64,000 nt of DNA from the NCBI GenBank assembly GCA_949592205.1, contig CATIUR010000001.1, positions 66,296,559 through 66,360,558 on the forward strand. Direction: 5' to 3'. Positions 1-11,716 of the stretch are shown one piece after another. The translations under genes were made by a program, and so were the position numbers. The notes under the pieces are model-generated. The model saw only the letters and a list, made by a program, of their open reading frames with translations. It searched no databases and was not told the DNA's origin. How positions within the stretch are numbered: the first letter of the stretch is position 1; each line of letters starts with the position of its first letter. Origin of the DNA: Helichrysum umbraculigerum (Eukaryota > Streptophyta > Magnoliopsida > Asterales > Asteraceae).

Positions 1-696
1 CTCCGGTGTATTTCAACCAGGAGAACACCGGCCATGTCGAGTTCAACGATCATCAGACACAGAATAATAAGCGGCGTACCACCAGTTATGTACCAGCAGT
101 AAGTTACAAACCACAGCATAAGTTGGATAGATAAACATTGGAGACTTATTTCATAGATTCAAATATATATTAACAGCATACGGACAGAGTAACGGCGTGT
201 TACAATTGGAATCATTATTTCCACAACGGATTGTGCCCACGACTTTCATAGCTTCCACGTTCCGTACTACACACATTCGTGATGGTTCCGGCGCTATACA
301 AATGAAAGCCGTATAACGTTACCTCCGTTGTTTCATAATATCCCAATTGCATATTAAAGTGTAACTACCCTAGCATAACGACTATCATAGCAAACACAGA
401 TTTGTTTAGCTAAGCATGGCAATAATTCTAGGAAGCAATTCTAAATAATTATGACAGCAGCACAACATATTTAAAATAACAAGATAGAGATTATAATAAA
501 ACCTGACAAAGCGTAATTACAAATCTTGCGCAATCGCAGTCTCGGAGCACCTCCGTTACAACCAAGCTAGAAGTTAATCTACTAGCTTAATTATACTAAC
601 CTAATCTAATTATTTCTAGAGAGAGAGTAGAGAGAGAAAGTGAAGACATGAAGTTGAATGATGAATTGAATTATGAATTTGAGGTGAAATGATCCC

Positions 697-706
697 ATAT
701 ATATAG
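697..706 (-). promoter_or_regulatory. TATA-like box in 3' LTR of element A
   Basis: ATATATATAG between GATCCC and TAGTTGC, conserved at 11039-11048 in the other LTR. In minus-strand sense it lies about 670 bases inside the LTR, after the CCGTATACGG cluster, where the U3 core promoter is expected. Inferred from position only. Confidence 0.5.
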
Positions 707-718
707 TAGTTGCTCAGC

Positions 719-1016
719 CGTATCGTCCAGCCGTATTCCTACCTCCAAATGCTCAACCGTATCGCTCAGCCGTATCAAAATCGCATCTTGTACGGGGTAG
801 AAAGACGATACGAGGGGACCTCCCGTATTTCGGGTGGAAATGGCACGATACGGGCGAACATGGGCTGAATACGGGAGAACGAGGCCGTATACGGGGGAAC
901 ACCAGCCGTATACGGCTGGACAAGGCCGTATACGGTCATGCCAGGCCGTATACGGTCAGTGCATGGCCGTATACGGCTTGTTCCGCCCGTATCCGGCTTG
1001 GTTTGCCCGTATTGGT
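719..1016. repeat. CCGTATACGG palindrome cluster in U3 of element A (left LTR)
   Basis: Five exact copies of the 10-bp palindrome CCGTATACGG lie between about 885 and 974, with many half sites (CCGTAT, ATACGG) through the rest of the block. The same block is at 11061-11358 in the other LTR, where one palindrome has changed to CCGTTTACGG. The block is GC-rich against AT-rich surroundings and lies upstream of the TATA-like box in element sense, as an enhancer would. Confidence 0.8.
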
Positions 1017-1374
1017 CTTCTCCGGTTCCTTGGATTCTTCGTTCGACCATAACTTTTGACTCGGGTGTCCGTTTTCAGCGTTCTTTATATCCACGCGATC
1101 GTATTCTCCTGACGAAGAAAATGACATAAGTTAGAGGTCATAATTCTTAGTGGATCTTAAAAAATGCTTAAAAGCGTGAACGAGAATGCTTATGATCGTT
1201 TTCGTTACATTTATCGTGTTTTTCGACCATTTTAGATGACTTTTGAAACGTTGTCTATATTTTAGCCCGAGTGATGAGTTTTAATGATAAAGTATTGATT
1301 TTAGATATATTCATCATGATTTGGGCTAAAAAGGTGAGATAATGACGCATAAAAACTTGACTTTTTGTGTGTCA

Positions 1375-1395
1375 TCAAATATCCCACACTTAGAT
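1375..1395 (-). other. Polypurine tract of element A
   Basis: Directly inside the 3' LTR the minus strand reads AAGTGTGGGATATTTGA and then the LTR. This is the plus-strand primer position. The core AGTGTGGGA recurs three more times further inside the element (near 2948, 3004 and 3065). Confidence 0.7.
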
Positions 1396-3455
1396 ATTTG
1401 CTTGTCCTCAAGCAAACTTCAATCTTACCTGCTGAAATTTCCTGTTTAAGATTTTTATTAAAGTCATAACGAAGAAGTTATACAGAATGAAAACAAGTAT
1501 TACGTTAGTTAGATAAAGAAGAGATGTTCACATGAAGTATCCAAAGATCTTTAAGATGGTTCACTTAGGCATACTTTCAATTCTCGGGATGTGGAATATA
1601 CACGACTGGGCGATCTCACTGGTGGTCACTCAATTCACTCAAGTGTATCGGGTTTCCTATTATCCTAAGCCAAATGAAAAATCGCTCAAATACCAGTCAT
1701 GCAGCATTCGTCGTCATAGGCTTGCCCAAGGATCGTATCTCCATCACTTAGACGGGGACGGTACTAATTATCCCAGGACATTCAAACGGGTTTTGATGTA
1801 TGGTGAGGGTTTAAAGGGTATGGATAAGGGTAAAAATGGTTTTAAGGGTTTTACTTATCTCAGGACCTTTAAAACTTATGAAAAATTCTATTTAGACATA
1901 CTTTTTAATGAAAACGGAAACGGATAACTAAAAAGGCAGAAGATTAGCTATTTTGCCTTCTATCTTTTGAAAACACATGAAGATTTTACGCTTTTGAAGA
2001 ATCGAAGTTTTCGAGAGATTTAAGCACTTAGCTTTATTCTATTTTTGGTTTAGAATTTCTTGGCCAGGGATCTTCTAAGGAATTTTCTTTTTTATTTTCT
2101 TTTTCTTTTGCCCTGCAGACATCCTTTCTTTCATTTTTTTGCTTTTCTGACCCTTTTTTTTTTCACTTTTGAATTTTACTTGGTGTCAATTTTTCACACC
2201 ACAAGGCTCTCGAATTCTATTGAATATTAATCATGTAAACGCACACGAGTAGCTTTAAGTAAACACTATATTTGTGACTTTGGGGTAGAAACAAAAAGCG
2301 TACCTAATTAGCATTTTTCAAAAAGATTTTAAAAATTCTAAGATAAGCTTTGGATAGGTATGGGGATGAGTGGGATTAAAAATTTGGTTTTGAAAGAAAT
2401 GAAAAGGTTAAGGCTCAACAGAGTTTTCTAGGCGGATCATCAACACTGAAAATGAGTGTTGGAAGGGTTTTGGGTTTGAAAGAGATATGTTGAAATGGGG
2501 TTTAATCCTAGGGAATGTCAAGGTCCTCTAATTGTACCTATGTCACGTATGACACCCGTCAATGTGATCTCGACACGCATACCCGGGGCAAGTTCTAATT
2601 CATAAATACATGCACCGGTCACACACAACAAACGAACAGTGAAGCATTTAAAATGAATGCTTATAAGGCTCAAAATTCCTCACCGCAAAAATAGGTTATA
2701 TGTGTCCAGTCGTGCGATGCCCCTCTTAGATCCTCATCTTAAATTGTTTGGAGTCCGACATGATTCGACCCCTTTTTTACCAACTTTTGAATACTTGTAA
2801 AAAAATTCTGTACTCTTTCTTACAATTGTGACTTCAAAAAGTTTAAATTTTTGAAAATTTTGGCAAAAATAAGGATTGAAAATCATTTTGAGGACTTGCG
2901 TATTTCTAAATCATTATTACGGATATTAGACGAGAGATATACTGCTATCCCACACTTAAAAATAAACATTGTCCCCAATGTTTCTGCACTAAGTTGGGAG
3001 AATCCCACACTTAGGGTTTTGTCTTTAGGAAAAATGTGAATTTAAAAGTTTTAAGTATGGAGGATCCCACACTTAGAGATTTAAGTGGGCATAAGCATAT
3101 CTAAGTTACGCAGAAACTAGAAAAGTTTTAGGAGAGGTACTTCCCTACGGTTGGTGAGCACTGGAATCAGGACCAGATTCGTGAAGGAGTGGTGCTAGTG
3201 ATCTGCTGGATTTGTGGACCAGACTCTGTTTAAAGCTCATCCATTCCTTACGCGGCTAAGTTCTGCAATACCATAAACATAGTCACAATCACCAATTCAA
3301 CATTTCAACATCTTAAAAGTTTAACATAAATAAAACATAAAGAAATAAAATAAACTAAAGGTCGTCTAGAAAATCATCCATGTCTGGGTCAAATGTCGCA
3401 AGTACGTCACAATCTGGAACTGAAGTAGGTGACGTGGCAACAGTGGAACCAGGCA

Positions 3456-3845
3456 TCATGGGGGCAATAGGGAGATCAGAGGATATCTCAGCATTAGCAG
3501 GAAGAGTGGGCTCTGTAGTAGGTGCAGCTGGGAAAATGACCATGGTGGAAGAGGTGGTCTGGGACCCTGACCAAGTCTGAAGGACTGGTCTGGAAGTCTC
3601 GGGAGTCCAACCCTCTCCCTGATGTCAGAGTGAGAGTCATGCTGGATAGAGAGCTCTCGGAGAATCGCCCAAGTCACAGCTGGGTCGGCCGTGGTAATCG
3701 CATAGTCGAAGACTGGAGGGCTCGTCACATCTATAGCACGCTCCTCTGGAACAATGGTCAGCTTCTTCTTTCCTCTGCGGTGTCTCTTCTTCTTCTGCTG
3801 TGGAGTCTGAGCAGTGTGTCCTGAGGTCTCACCTGAAGCGTCCAT
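3456..3845 (-). CDS. Small ORF with basic N-terminal stretch, downstream of pol in element A
   Basis: A 129-codon ORF in the same sense as pol. The N-terminal third is rich in Lys, Arg, Gln and Thr with a KKKRHRRGKKK run that could act as a nuclear or nucleic-acid-binding signal. The rest is proline- and leucine-rich and may be chance reading. It lies about 350 bases after the pol stop, where Athila elements can carry an extra ORF. I do not recognise the family. It could be a decayed remnant of that third gene or nothing. Confidence 0.35.
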   Translation of the reverse strand: MDASGETSGHTAQTPQQKKKRHRRGKKKLTIVPEERAIDVTSPPVFDYAITTADPAVTWAILRELSIQHDSHSDIRERVGLPRLPDQSFRLGQGPRPPLPPWSFSQLHLLQSPLFLLMLRYPLISLLPP

Positions 3846-4189
3846 CCTGAAACATAAAGAAAAACAGGTAATGCTTAAGGTTTATAAGTTTATACAAATG
3901 CAACAGAGTCAGATGACTTTTGTGAAAGATTTTCATTTTAAAATTTTAAATCATCTGAATGCTTGCATTCGCATAAGTCAAATAAAACTTATCTCCGATG
4001 TAAATGTAAGAGTGCGGTGCTGTCGGGTATCTAGCTTATCCTGGATTTATTAGTTCAGGGATGATAATACTAAGCAAAAATAAATTGAGAAATAAAATTA
4101 AAGCTATTATAAAGATAAGCAATGGGGTGCCTCCCAAGAGCTCTTGTTTAACGAGTCACTAGCTTGACTCTTTTACCTACTTTATCGGC

Positions 4190-5621
4190 TCAAGGTGGTT
4201 CAAAGATGTAGACCTCCTTACTGGAAGGAAAGTCTTCGATGTAGTGTTTTAAGCGGTGGCCATTGACTTTAAAATTACCGTCCGGTGCTTCTAGTTCGAC
4301 TGCTCCGAAGGTAAAGACTTTTGATATCACGAATGGTCCGCTCCACCTCGATCTGAATTTGCCTGAGAATTTCTTGAAGCGCGAATTGAAGAGAAGAACT
4401 TTATCTCCAGGTTTGAACTTAGAATACTTAATTTTAGCATCGTGAATAGTCTTGGTTCGCTCCTTGAAATGTAAAGAACTATCATAGGCTTGGTCTCTCA
4501 ATTCGGCTAGTTCATTCAGCTGCATCTTGCGATGTAATCCTGTTGTGGAAGGGTCTAGATTGCAATCTCTCAGCGCCCAGTAAGCCTTGTATTCCTACTC
4601 TATCGGCAGATGACACGCTTTCCCATAGACTAGTCTGTAAGGCGTGGTCCCTAATGGTGACTTATATGCAGTTCTGAACGCCCACAGAGCATCGTCTAAT
4701 TTATCGGCCCATCTTTCCCTATGATTCATCACTGTTCGTTCTAAGATCCTTTTGAGTGCTCTGTTCGTCACTTCGGCTTGCCCATTAGTCTGCGGGTGAT
4801 AGGCCGTAGAGGTCTTATGGGTGACACCATAATACTGTAATGTCCTCATAAACTGAGCATTACAGAAGTGCGTGCCCCGATCACTGATGATCGCCTTAGG
4901 AGTTCCGAAACGAGAAAAGAGTTGCTTGAGGAACTTGGTCACTACTCGTGAGTCATTTGTAGGAAATGCTTGTGCCTCGGCCCATCTAGAGACATAGTCG
5001 ACAGCTACCAGAATGTATTCTTTTCCGAAGGATTTTGGGAATGGTCCCATGAAATCTAGACCCCATATGTCAAAGATCTAGCAGGCCTGGATGTTAGTAA
5101 GTGGCATTTCACTCCTCCGTGAGATACTTCCAAACCTTTGGCAAGCATCACAACGTTTTACCAAGTCGTGAGCGTCTCTGAAAATGGTCGGCCAATAGAA
5201 TCCGGAATCGTATACCTTCCTTGCGGTCATGTTTGCTCCATGATGTCCTCCAGTTGGTCCGTGATGGTTCTGGTGGAGAATGTTCCTTGCTTCCCTCTCG
5301 TCAACACATCTTCTTATGATTTGGTCCGGACATACTTTGAACAAGTATGGATCGTCCCAATAGTAGTTCTTAATGTCTCTGAAGAATTTGCGTTTTCTAG
5401 AGGTAGGCATTCCTTTTGGTATGATTCCTCCAACCAGATAATTAGCGTAGTCTGCGTACCAAGGGTCATAGTTGAATTGTGAACCCTTCTGGTAGTCTCC
5501 GACATTCATGAGTTGTTCTTCAGGAAATTGGTCTTGAATTTCTTTTTCATTAAGCTTTTCCATCGATGGGTTTTCCAATCGACTGAGATGATCTGCTGCG
5601 ACATTTTCTGCTCCCTTTTAT
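4190..5621 (-). pseudogene. Integrase part of element A pol, frame-shifted and with two nonsense codons
   Basis: This continues the pol of 5506-8997 in another frame. The 5' part (5078-5578) has the HHCC zinc-binding region (HQNHHG and CDACQR). The core (4595-5050) has the D,D,E residues in VDYVSRW, ISDRGTHF and NGQAEVTNR. The C-terminal part (4190-4525) ends with the usual LTR-retrotransposon beta-rich domain. Two TAG codons interrupt one frame, at 5078-5080 and 4595-4597. A one-base change in an A-run near 5620 separates it from RNase H. Integrase cannot be made from this copy without help. Confidence 0.9.
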
Positions 5622-8600
5622 CCTTGATTTCTATATCAAATTCTTGGAGAAGCAGAATCCATCGAAGTAGTCTTGGTTTAGCCTCTTGCTTTTTGAAAAG
5701 ATACTTCAATGCTGAGTGATCTGTATAGACAATAGTTTTAGACAATATTAAGTAAGAACGAAATTTATCAAAGGCAAATACTACCGCAAGCAGCTCCTTT
5801 TCTGTAGTAGTGTAGTTCTCTTGAGCATCGGTGAGTGTCTTGCTGGCGTAGTATATTGGTTGAAAATGCTTATCCTTCCTTTGACCTAAGACAGCTCCAA
5901 CAGCAAAGTCACTGGCGTCACACATGATTTCAAATGGAAGACTCCAGTCAGGAGCAACCATGATCGGTGCATGTGTGAGCTCATCCTTCAGAATGTTGAA
6001 AGCTTTCAGGCAGTCATCTGAAAAGACAAACGGAGTGTCCTTCTCGAGAAGGTGTGTCATAGGTCGAGAAATCTTGGAGAAATCCTTAATAAAGCGACGG
6101 TAGAATCCGGCGTGACCTAGAAAACTGCGAATGGCTTTAACAGAAGTAGGTGGTAGAAGTTTGGCAATGGTCTCAACTTTAGCTTTGTCAACTTCAATTC
6201 CAGACTTTGATATTCGGTGTCCTAGAACTATTCCTTCCTTCACCATAAAGTGGCACTTCTCCCAGTTCAAGACAAGATTTGATTCTTCGCATCGGGCTAA
6301 CATTCGTTCAAGGTTAGAAAGACAAGAAGTGAAGGAATCTCCAAAGACTGAGAAGTCGTCCATGAATACTTCCATGCACTGTTCGATCATATCGAGGAAT
6401 ATCGCCACCATACACCTCTGGAATGTGGCAGGTGCGTTGCATAGCCCGAAAGGCATGCGTCGGTAAGCGAATGTTTCGTACGGACATGTGAAGGTCGTCT
6501 TTTCCTGATCCTTAGGATCGAGAGGAATCTGAAAATAGCCAGAGAAACCATCAAGAAAACAGTAGAACTCGTTCCCAGATAATCTCTCCAACATTTGATC
6601 GATGAACGGCAGAGGAAAATGATCTTTTCGAGTGGCTTCGTTTAGCTTCCGATAGTCGATGCATACCCTCCAACCGGTGACGGTCCGTGTTGGAATAAGT
6701 TCATTATCTTCGTTTGCGATAACCGTCATTCCTCCTTTCTTGGGGACAACCTGAACAGGGCTGACCCATGGGGAATCTGAAATAGGATAGATCAAGCCAG
6801 CATCCAATAATTTGATAACCTCCTTCTTGACCATGTCTTGAATCTTCGGGTTGACTCTCCTCTGTCTCTGTATGAATGGTTTGAAGTCGTTTTCCATTAG
6901 TATCTTGTGAGTGCAATAGTTTGGACTAATCCCTTGGATGTCAGAGATTTTCCATGCAATCGCCTTCTTATGTGACTTCAACACTTGGATGAGTCTTGCT
7001 TTCTCTTCGGGTGTAAGACCTTTTGCAATTATAACGGGTAAATGCGAGGTTCCTTCAAGAAAAGCATACTCCAGATGAGAGGGTAGTTCCTTTAGCTCCA
7101 ATTCAGGTGGTTCTTCAATGGAAGGTTTCATTCGAGCGATCTCGTCTCTTTGTAACAAATCATACTCCGTCTGGAACTCTGGTTCATTTGGAGATGAGTC
7201 GGCTGCAGTGGCTGATGCTATTTCTACTAAATTTGTCTTATTAGGAAGTGCGTTCTTCTTCAGCTCGTATTTTCTTGTAGATGATGAGGAAGTTGCACTA
7301 TCTTCAGTAAAGATGATATCGTTGTTGTTGGTAAATGCAAACTTCTGAAATTGAGCTGTTGAAGACGTACTTATGGTGATTTCTGGATTTTGTGGCGCAC
7401 AACCTTCAGATAGTTGTGGCTTAGCTGAAATTTCTGATTCCATCTCCTTAAAAGATTTGAAAATTTCAGCTACTGAAGGAGATGAATCAGTTTGACCCCT
7501 TTGTAAGATTGGTAGAGGGATGCCTTCGCCTAAGGGAACAGCAGCAAAAAAGTTGTTCGTGGGAGTGCTGTCAGGCGGTGCAAGAGGATACTTCATTTCA
7601 GATAAAGGAAATAGCAGCTCCTTAGAGTGTGTTGGTTTGTCAGAGATAGCTGAGCAGAGTCCAACGTCGTCCTGGCATAGTCTTTTTGTAGTGATGACTG
7701 TGTTGGGAAGAGGATCGGGATTGCTAACTGCTAGAATCTCTTCCATATGCTCGTCATATATTTCCTGCATGGAATCCACAAGACCAAGATCTTCTCCCAC
7801 AAGTTGTTTCATCAATTTATCGACATTAAAGGTGACTTCCTCCGCTCCAACCCTCAATTTTAAAGATCTTTCGTTTACGTCAATAACAGCCTTGGCAGTG
7901 TTTAGGAAAGGTCTGCCAAGGATGAGGGGAACGTGGGCGTCTTCCTCAATATCCATAATGACAAAGTCAACTGGGAAGATAAATTTACCTACTCGGACCA
8001 TAATATCTTTAGCAATCCCCCGAGGGAGTTTAACTGATCTATCAGCTAATTGGATGGTCATACGAGTGGGTAGCAGTTCTCCTAATCCTAGTTTCTTATA
8101 TAGTGAGTAAGGCATAAGGTTGACACTAGCACCTAGGTCAGCTAAGGCATTACTAACTTGGATATTTTGAAGGTAACAAGGAATAGTGAAACGGCCAGTA
8201 TCTCCTAGTTTCGGTGGAAGGCCATGTAACATGATTGCAGAGCATTCAGAATCTAAGGGTATATTAACTAATTGCCTTAATTTTTCTTTATTTGAAAGAA
8301 GTTCTTTGAAGAATTTTGCACAACTAGGCATTTCTACTAAAGCATCTAATAATCTAACGTTTAAGTGCAGGCTTTTAAACATCTCAAGATATTTCCCAAA
8401 CTGCGCTTTTTGCTTCTCCTTCTTAAGCCTACCAGGAAAGGGAATTCGAGTACGTGGAATGATTTCTGGAACTTGAGAAGGTACTGGATCAGGTGCAGAG
8501 ACAGGGGTGTCACTTGGCACTGGACCAGTAGAAATGAAAGTTTTGTTTGAAGATTTATCTGAGGTTTGTTCAATTCTGGTTTCTTTACCTCCTCTTGTAA

Positions 8601-8997
8601 CAACTAAGATTTCATCGTGCTCATAGGATGAGAGATAGACAGCGTTACTGATCGCGATTTTCCTTTGACTCTCCTCAACTTTTGAAAATAATTGTTTAAG
8701 ACTAACTTCTATGTTTTTGATTAAATCTTCGGAAATTTTAAGTAAAGCATCAATTTTATCTTGAAAAGCTATTACTTGTCTATTTACGTTATTTTGTTCA
8801 ATCATAAAGTTAATCAGAGTTTCGTTATAGTGTTGTTGAGAGTTGAAGGAGGAATCGGATAGAGTGGACGGCATAGTATTCAGAGTTTGAGCAAGAGGGG
8901 TTTTGTTTTGCCACTGATCAGAAGATGTGGATTGAAAGTTTGGTTCAGGGCTTTGGACAGTTGTTCCAAATTTCCAGACACGTTGACTAGTCGTCAT
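5506..8997 (-). pseudogene. Element A gag remnant plus protease, reverse transcriptase and RNase H
   Basis: An open frame of 1163 codons. The first 150 residues are polar and low complexity with no recognisable capsid domain. Protease follows with DLGASVNLMP near residue 290 and ILGRPFLNTA. Reverse transcriptase carries FMDDFSVFG. RNase H has MCDASDFAVGAVLG and YTDHSALKYL. The frame runs out into unrelated residues just after RNase H because of a one-base indel near 5620, which puts integrase out of frame. The start is the first ATG, about 160 bases after the PBS, a very short leader for Athila. Compared with element B, about 220 residues of capsid are missing before protease. Confidence 0.9.
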
Positions 8998-9153
8998 GGC
9001 TGAAGAATTTGGGGTTTTGGTAGAAATTAGAGTTTTGGAAAGGAAAGGGTACTGAAAAGGAAAGAACGGAAAGGTAACTTTCGAATGATATTGATCTTCC
9101 GAAAGGATCGCTAAATAACTGAGATAACTAAATTCCTAAATCGGTAGTTGTAG

Positions 9154-9171
9154 TCCCCGGCAGCGGCGCCA
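9154..9171 (-). other. Primer binding site of element A (tRNA-Asp type)
   Basis: The plus strand reads TCCCCGGCAGCGGCGCCA, the 3' end expected for a plant tRNA-Asp with CCA-end pairing, so the minus-strand element RNA carries the complement. It lies six bases from the LTR edge. The same 18-mer is at 27732-27749 in element B. Confidence 0.85.
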
Positions 9172-9177
9172 AAAACC

Positions 9178-11716
9178 TGATGGACGCCGAGAGGTCGGTT
9201 GCGATTTGACTCGCGTCGTTGCGGGCCTTCCTCCTGGCGCGCCGATCAGTGGGTTTTTAAAATTTATGTTTTGCTGGGCCTAAGTATACTTAAAACTATG
9301 GGAGTACAGTAGTAAGTATGACCTAGGGTCGTTCTTCAAACTACAACGGGCATAGGATCTAGGTCTTTTGATTATCCTTCGTAATTTAGCTGGTTTATCA
9401 AGAGTTTGATGGGGGTTTTTGTTACTTTTCTGTTCTTAACTACTAATTTAAAAACTAAAACTAAAGATAGGGGAGGTGAGGTGGCTACGAGAACTACAGA
9501 TTAACGCGAGTGCTTGCTATGACAATCTTATATGCTATTTTAGGGGGTAGTTATTTTAGTTAAGGCGTTAGTTATGATGACGGAGTCAGGATTCAACAGA
9601 CGTACTTGGAACAATCAATGACAGCAAAGTATTCTACCTACAGCCTTTCCTTAGCTCCCACGTATTTGTATTCAACGCTTATACCAGTATTCAGCTGTTT
9701 TACGGTATTTCCGTTACAACATTAAAAGGTCCTTGTTATCTATCCTGAGTTATATATCCTAATGAGCCATAATTACTAGCCTATTATCTATCTAACGTAG
9801 AGTTGTCCGCAATCAGATAAATAACATGTCACGAAGATAGCAATTATGAAATGTAAACTACACCGGAAGTTCTCCCAAATGTAGCAACCAATTTAACCAA
9901 CAACCATCCTCGAATCCTGTTCCCCAATCTCGGACATCTGAGATATCCGAATCATGGCATCAATTGTTGAATAAACAAAAACATGAACAGGGGTTTCCTA
10001 TCGGAACAAGTTGGGATGATCTGGTCTAACGGCTGATTAAATTGTTCATCATTATTTTATATAAATCGTCATAACTATTTTACGCATGTTAAACTGGTGT
10101 ATGCAATCAATTTATACTCAAAAACCTAATCATATATCCAACAGCACAGGTGATACTAGCATGCAAACCCTAAAGCAACAATCAAACAAGAACATGCAGC
10201 AGAGCAGCATACAAGGATCAGTTTTAAACGTGCAGAGTTACTGGATAATCGGTTAAGTCACAAATATTCTGAAAGTTCTCTCTAAAATATTTGTTATATG
10301 AAATGAATCTAACCTATCTCTAATCCTACGCTCCGTGTCTCCCTCCGGTGTATTTCAACCAGGAGAACACCGGCCATGTCAAGTTCAACGATCATCAGAC
10401 ACAGAATAATAAGCGGCGTACCACCAGTTATGTACCAGCAGTAAGTTACAAACCACAGCATAAGTTGGATAGATAAACATTGGAGACTTATTTCATAGAT
10501 TCAAATATATATTAACAGCATACGGACAGAGTAACGGCGTGTTACAATTGGAATCATTATTTCCACAACGGATTGTGCCCACGACTTTCATAGCTTCCAC
10601 GTTCCGTACTACACACATTCGTGATGGTTCCGGCGCTATACAAATGAAAGCCGTATAACGTTACCTCCGTTGTTTCATAATATCCCAATTGCATATTAAA
10701 GTGTAACTACCCTAGCATAACGACTATCATAGCAAACACAGATTTGTTTAGCTAAGCATGGCAATAATTCTAGCAAGCAATTATAAATAATTATGACAGC
10801 AGCACAACATATTTAAAATAACAAGATAGAGATTATAATGAAACCTGACAAAGCGTAATTACAAATCTTGCGCAATCGCAGTCTCGGAGCACCTCCGTTA
10901 CAACCAAGCTAGAAGATAATCTACTAGCTTAATTATACTAACCTAATCTAATTATTTCTAGAGAGAGAGTAGAGAGAGAAAGTGAAGAAATGAAGTTGAA
11001 TGATGAATTGAATTATGAATTTGAGGTGAAATGATCCCATATATATAGTAGTTGCTCAGCCGTATCATCCAGCCGTATTCCTACCTCCAAATGCTCAACC
11101 GTATCGCTCAGCCGTATCAAAATCGCATCTTGTACGGGGTAGGAGGACGATACGAGGGGACCTCCCGTATTTCGGGTGGAAATGGCACGATACGGGCGAA
11201 CATGGGCTGAATACGGGAGAACGAGGCCGTATACGGGGGAACACCAGCCGTATACGGCTGGACAAGGCCGTATACGGTCATGCCAGGCCGTATACGGTCA
11301 GTGCATGGCCGTTTACGGCTTGTTCCGCCCGTATCCGGCTTGGTTTGCCCGTATTGGTCTTCTCCGGTTCCTTGGATTCTTCGTTCGGCCATAACTTTTG
11401 ACTCGGGTGTCCGTTTTCAGCGTTCTTTATATCCACGCGATCGTATTCTCCTGACGAAGAAAATGACATAAGTTAGAGGTCATAATTCTTAGTGGATCTT
11501 AAAAAGTTCTTAAAAGCGTGAACGAGAATGCTTATGATCGTTTTCGTTACATTTATCGTGTTTTTCGACCATTTTAGATGACTTTTGAAACGTTGTCTAT
11601 ATTTTAGCCCGAGTGATGAGTTTTAATGATAAAGTATTGATTTTAGATATATTCATCATGATTTGGGCTAAAAAGGTGAGATAATGACGCATAAAAACTT
11701 GACTTTTTGTGTGTCA
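9178..11716 (-). repeat. 5' LTR of element A (complete, about 2.54 kb)
   Basis: Starts TGATGG after the PBS and ends TGTGTCA (11716; shared sequence continues to 11718). The right 1374 bases match window positions 1-1374 at about 99%. A TATA-like box on the minus strand is at 11039-11048 and the CCGTATACGG cluster at 11061-11358. Just beyond the right end is host DNA, which is an exon of element C. Confidence 0.9.
11061..11358. repeat. CCGTATACGG palindrome cluster in U3 of element A (right LTR)
   Basis: Same block as 719-1016. Four exact CCGTATACGG palindromes remain; the last has become CCGTTTACGG. Retained in both LTRs, as expected for sequence present at insertion. Confidence 0.8.

Larger units (their letters stand above)
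1..1374 (-). repeat. 3' LTR of element A (partial)
   Basis: Copy of 10343-11716, cut by the window start, so only U3 and part of R/U5 are present. It ends in TGTGTCA before the minus-strand polypurine tract. The shared sequence with the other LTR runs two bases further (TC), so the exact terminus is 1374-1377. A TATA-like ATATATATAG on the minus strand is at 697-706. Confidence 0.9.
1375..4189 (-). other. Long 3' non-coding region of element A between pol and the LTR
   Basis: This 2.8 kb follows the pol stop. Athila elements often carry an extra env-like ORF here, but I see no long ORF or transmembrane-rich protein in the sense direction apart from the small ORF listed at 3456-3845. It holds T-rich tracts (2085-2190) and four copies of the PPT-like CCCACACTT (plus-strand view) near 1382, 2948, 3004 and 3065. 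Confidence 0.6.
1..11716 (-). mobile_element. Element A: Athila-like Ty3/gypsy LTR retrotransposon (left end outside window)
   Basis: Two copies of one long LTR flank an internal region read on the minus strand. The first 1374 bases repeat at 10343-11716 with about a dozen differences by eye, so the insertion is young. Order in element sense: 5' LTR (9178-11716), tRNA-Asp type PBS, one long ORF with protease, RT and RNase H, a frame-shifted integrase, a 2.8 kb non-coding tail, PPT, and a 3' LTR cut by the window edge. The RT motif FMDDF, the tRNA-Asp PBS, long LTRs and absence of a chromodomain fit the Athila/Tat branch. The right end interrupts a reading frame of element C. The TSD cannot be checked because the left end is missing. 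Confidence 0.9.

Noticed and set aside
775..1129. Overlapping ORFs on both strands with Arg/Tyr/Thr repeats
   Set aside because: They are translations of the CCGTATACGG repeat block in the LTR; the same shadows recur at 11117-11471.
1532..1927. 131-codon plus-strand ORF
   Set aside because: It lies antisense in the 3' non-coding part of element A, has no recognisable domain, and its composition follows the local AT-rich text.
3380..3824. Plus-strand ORFs at 3380-3824
   Set aside because: Shadows of the minus-strand small ORF and of element A tail; no domain.
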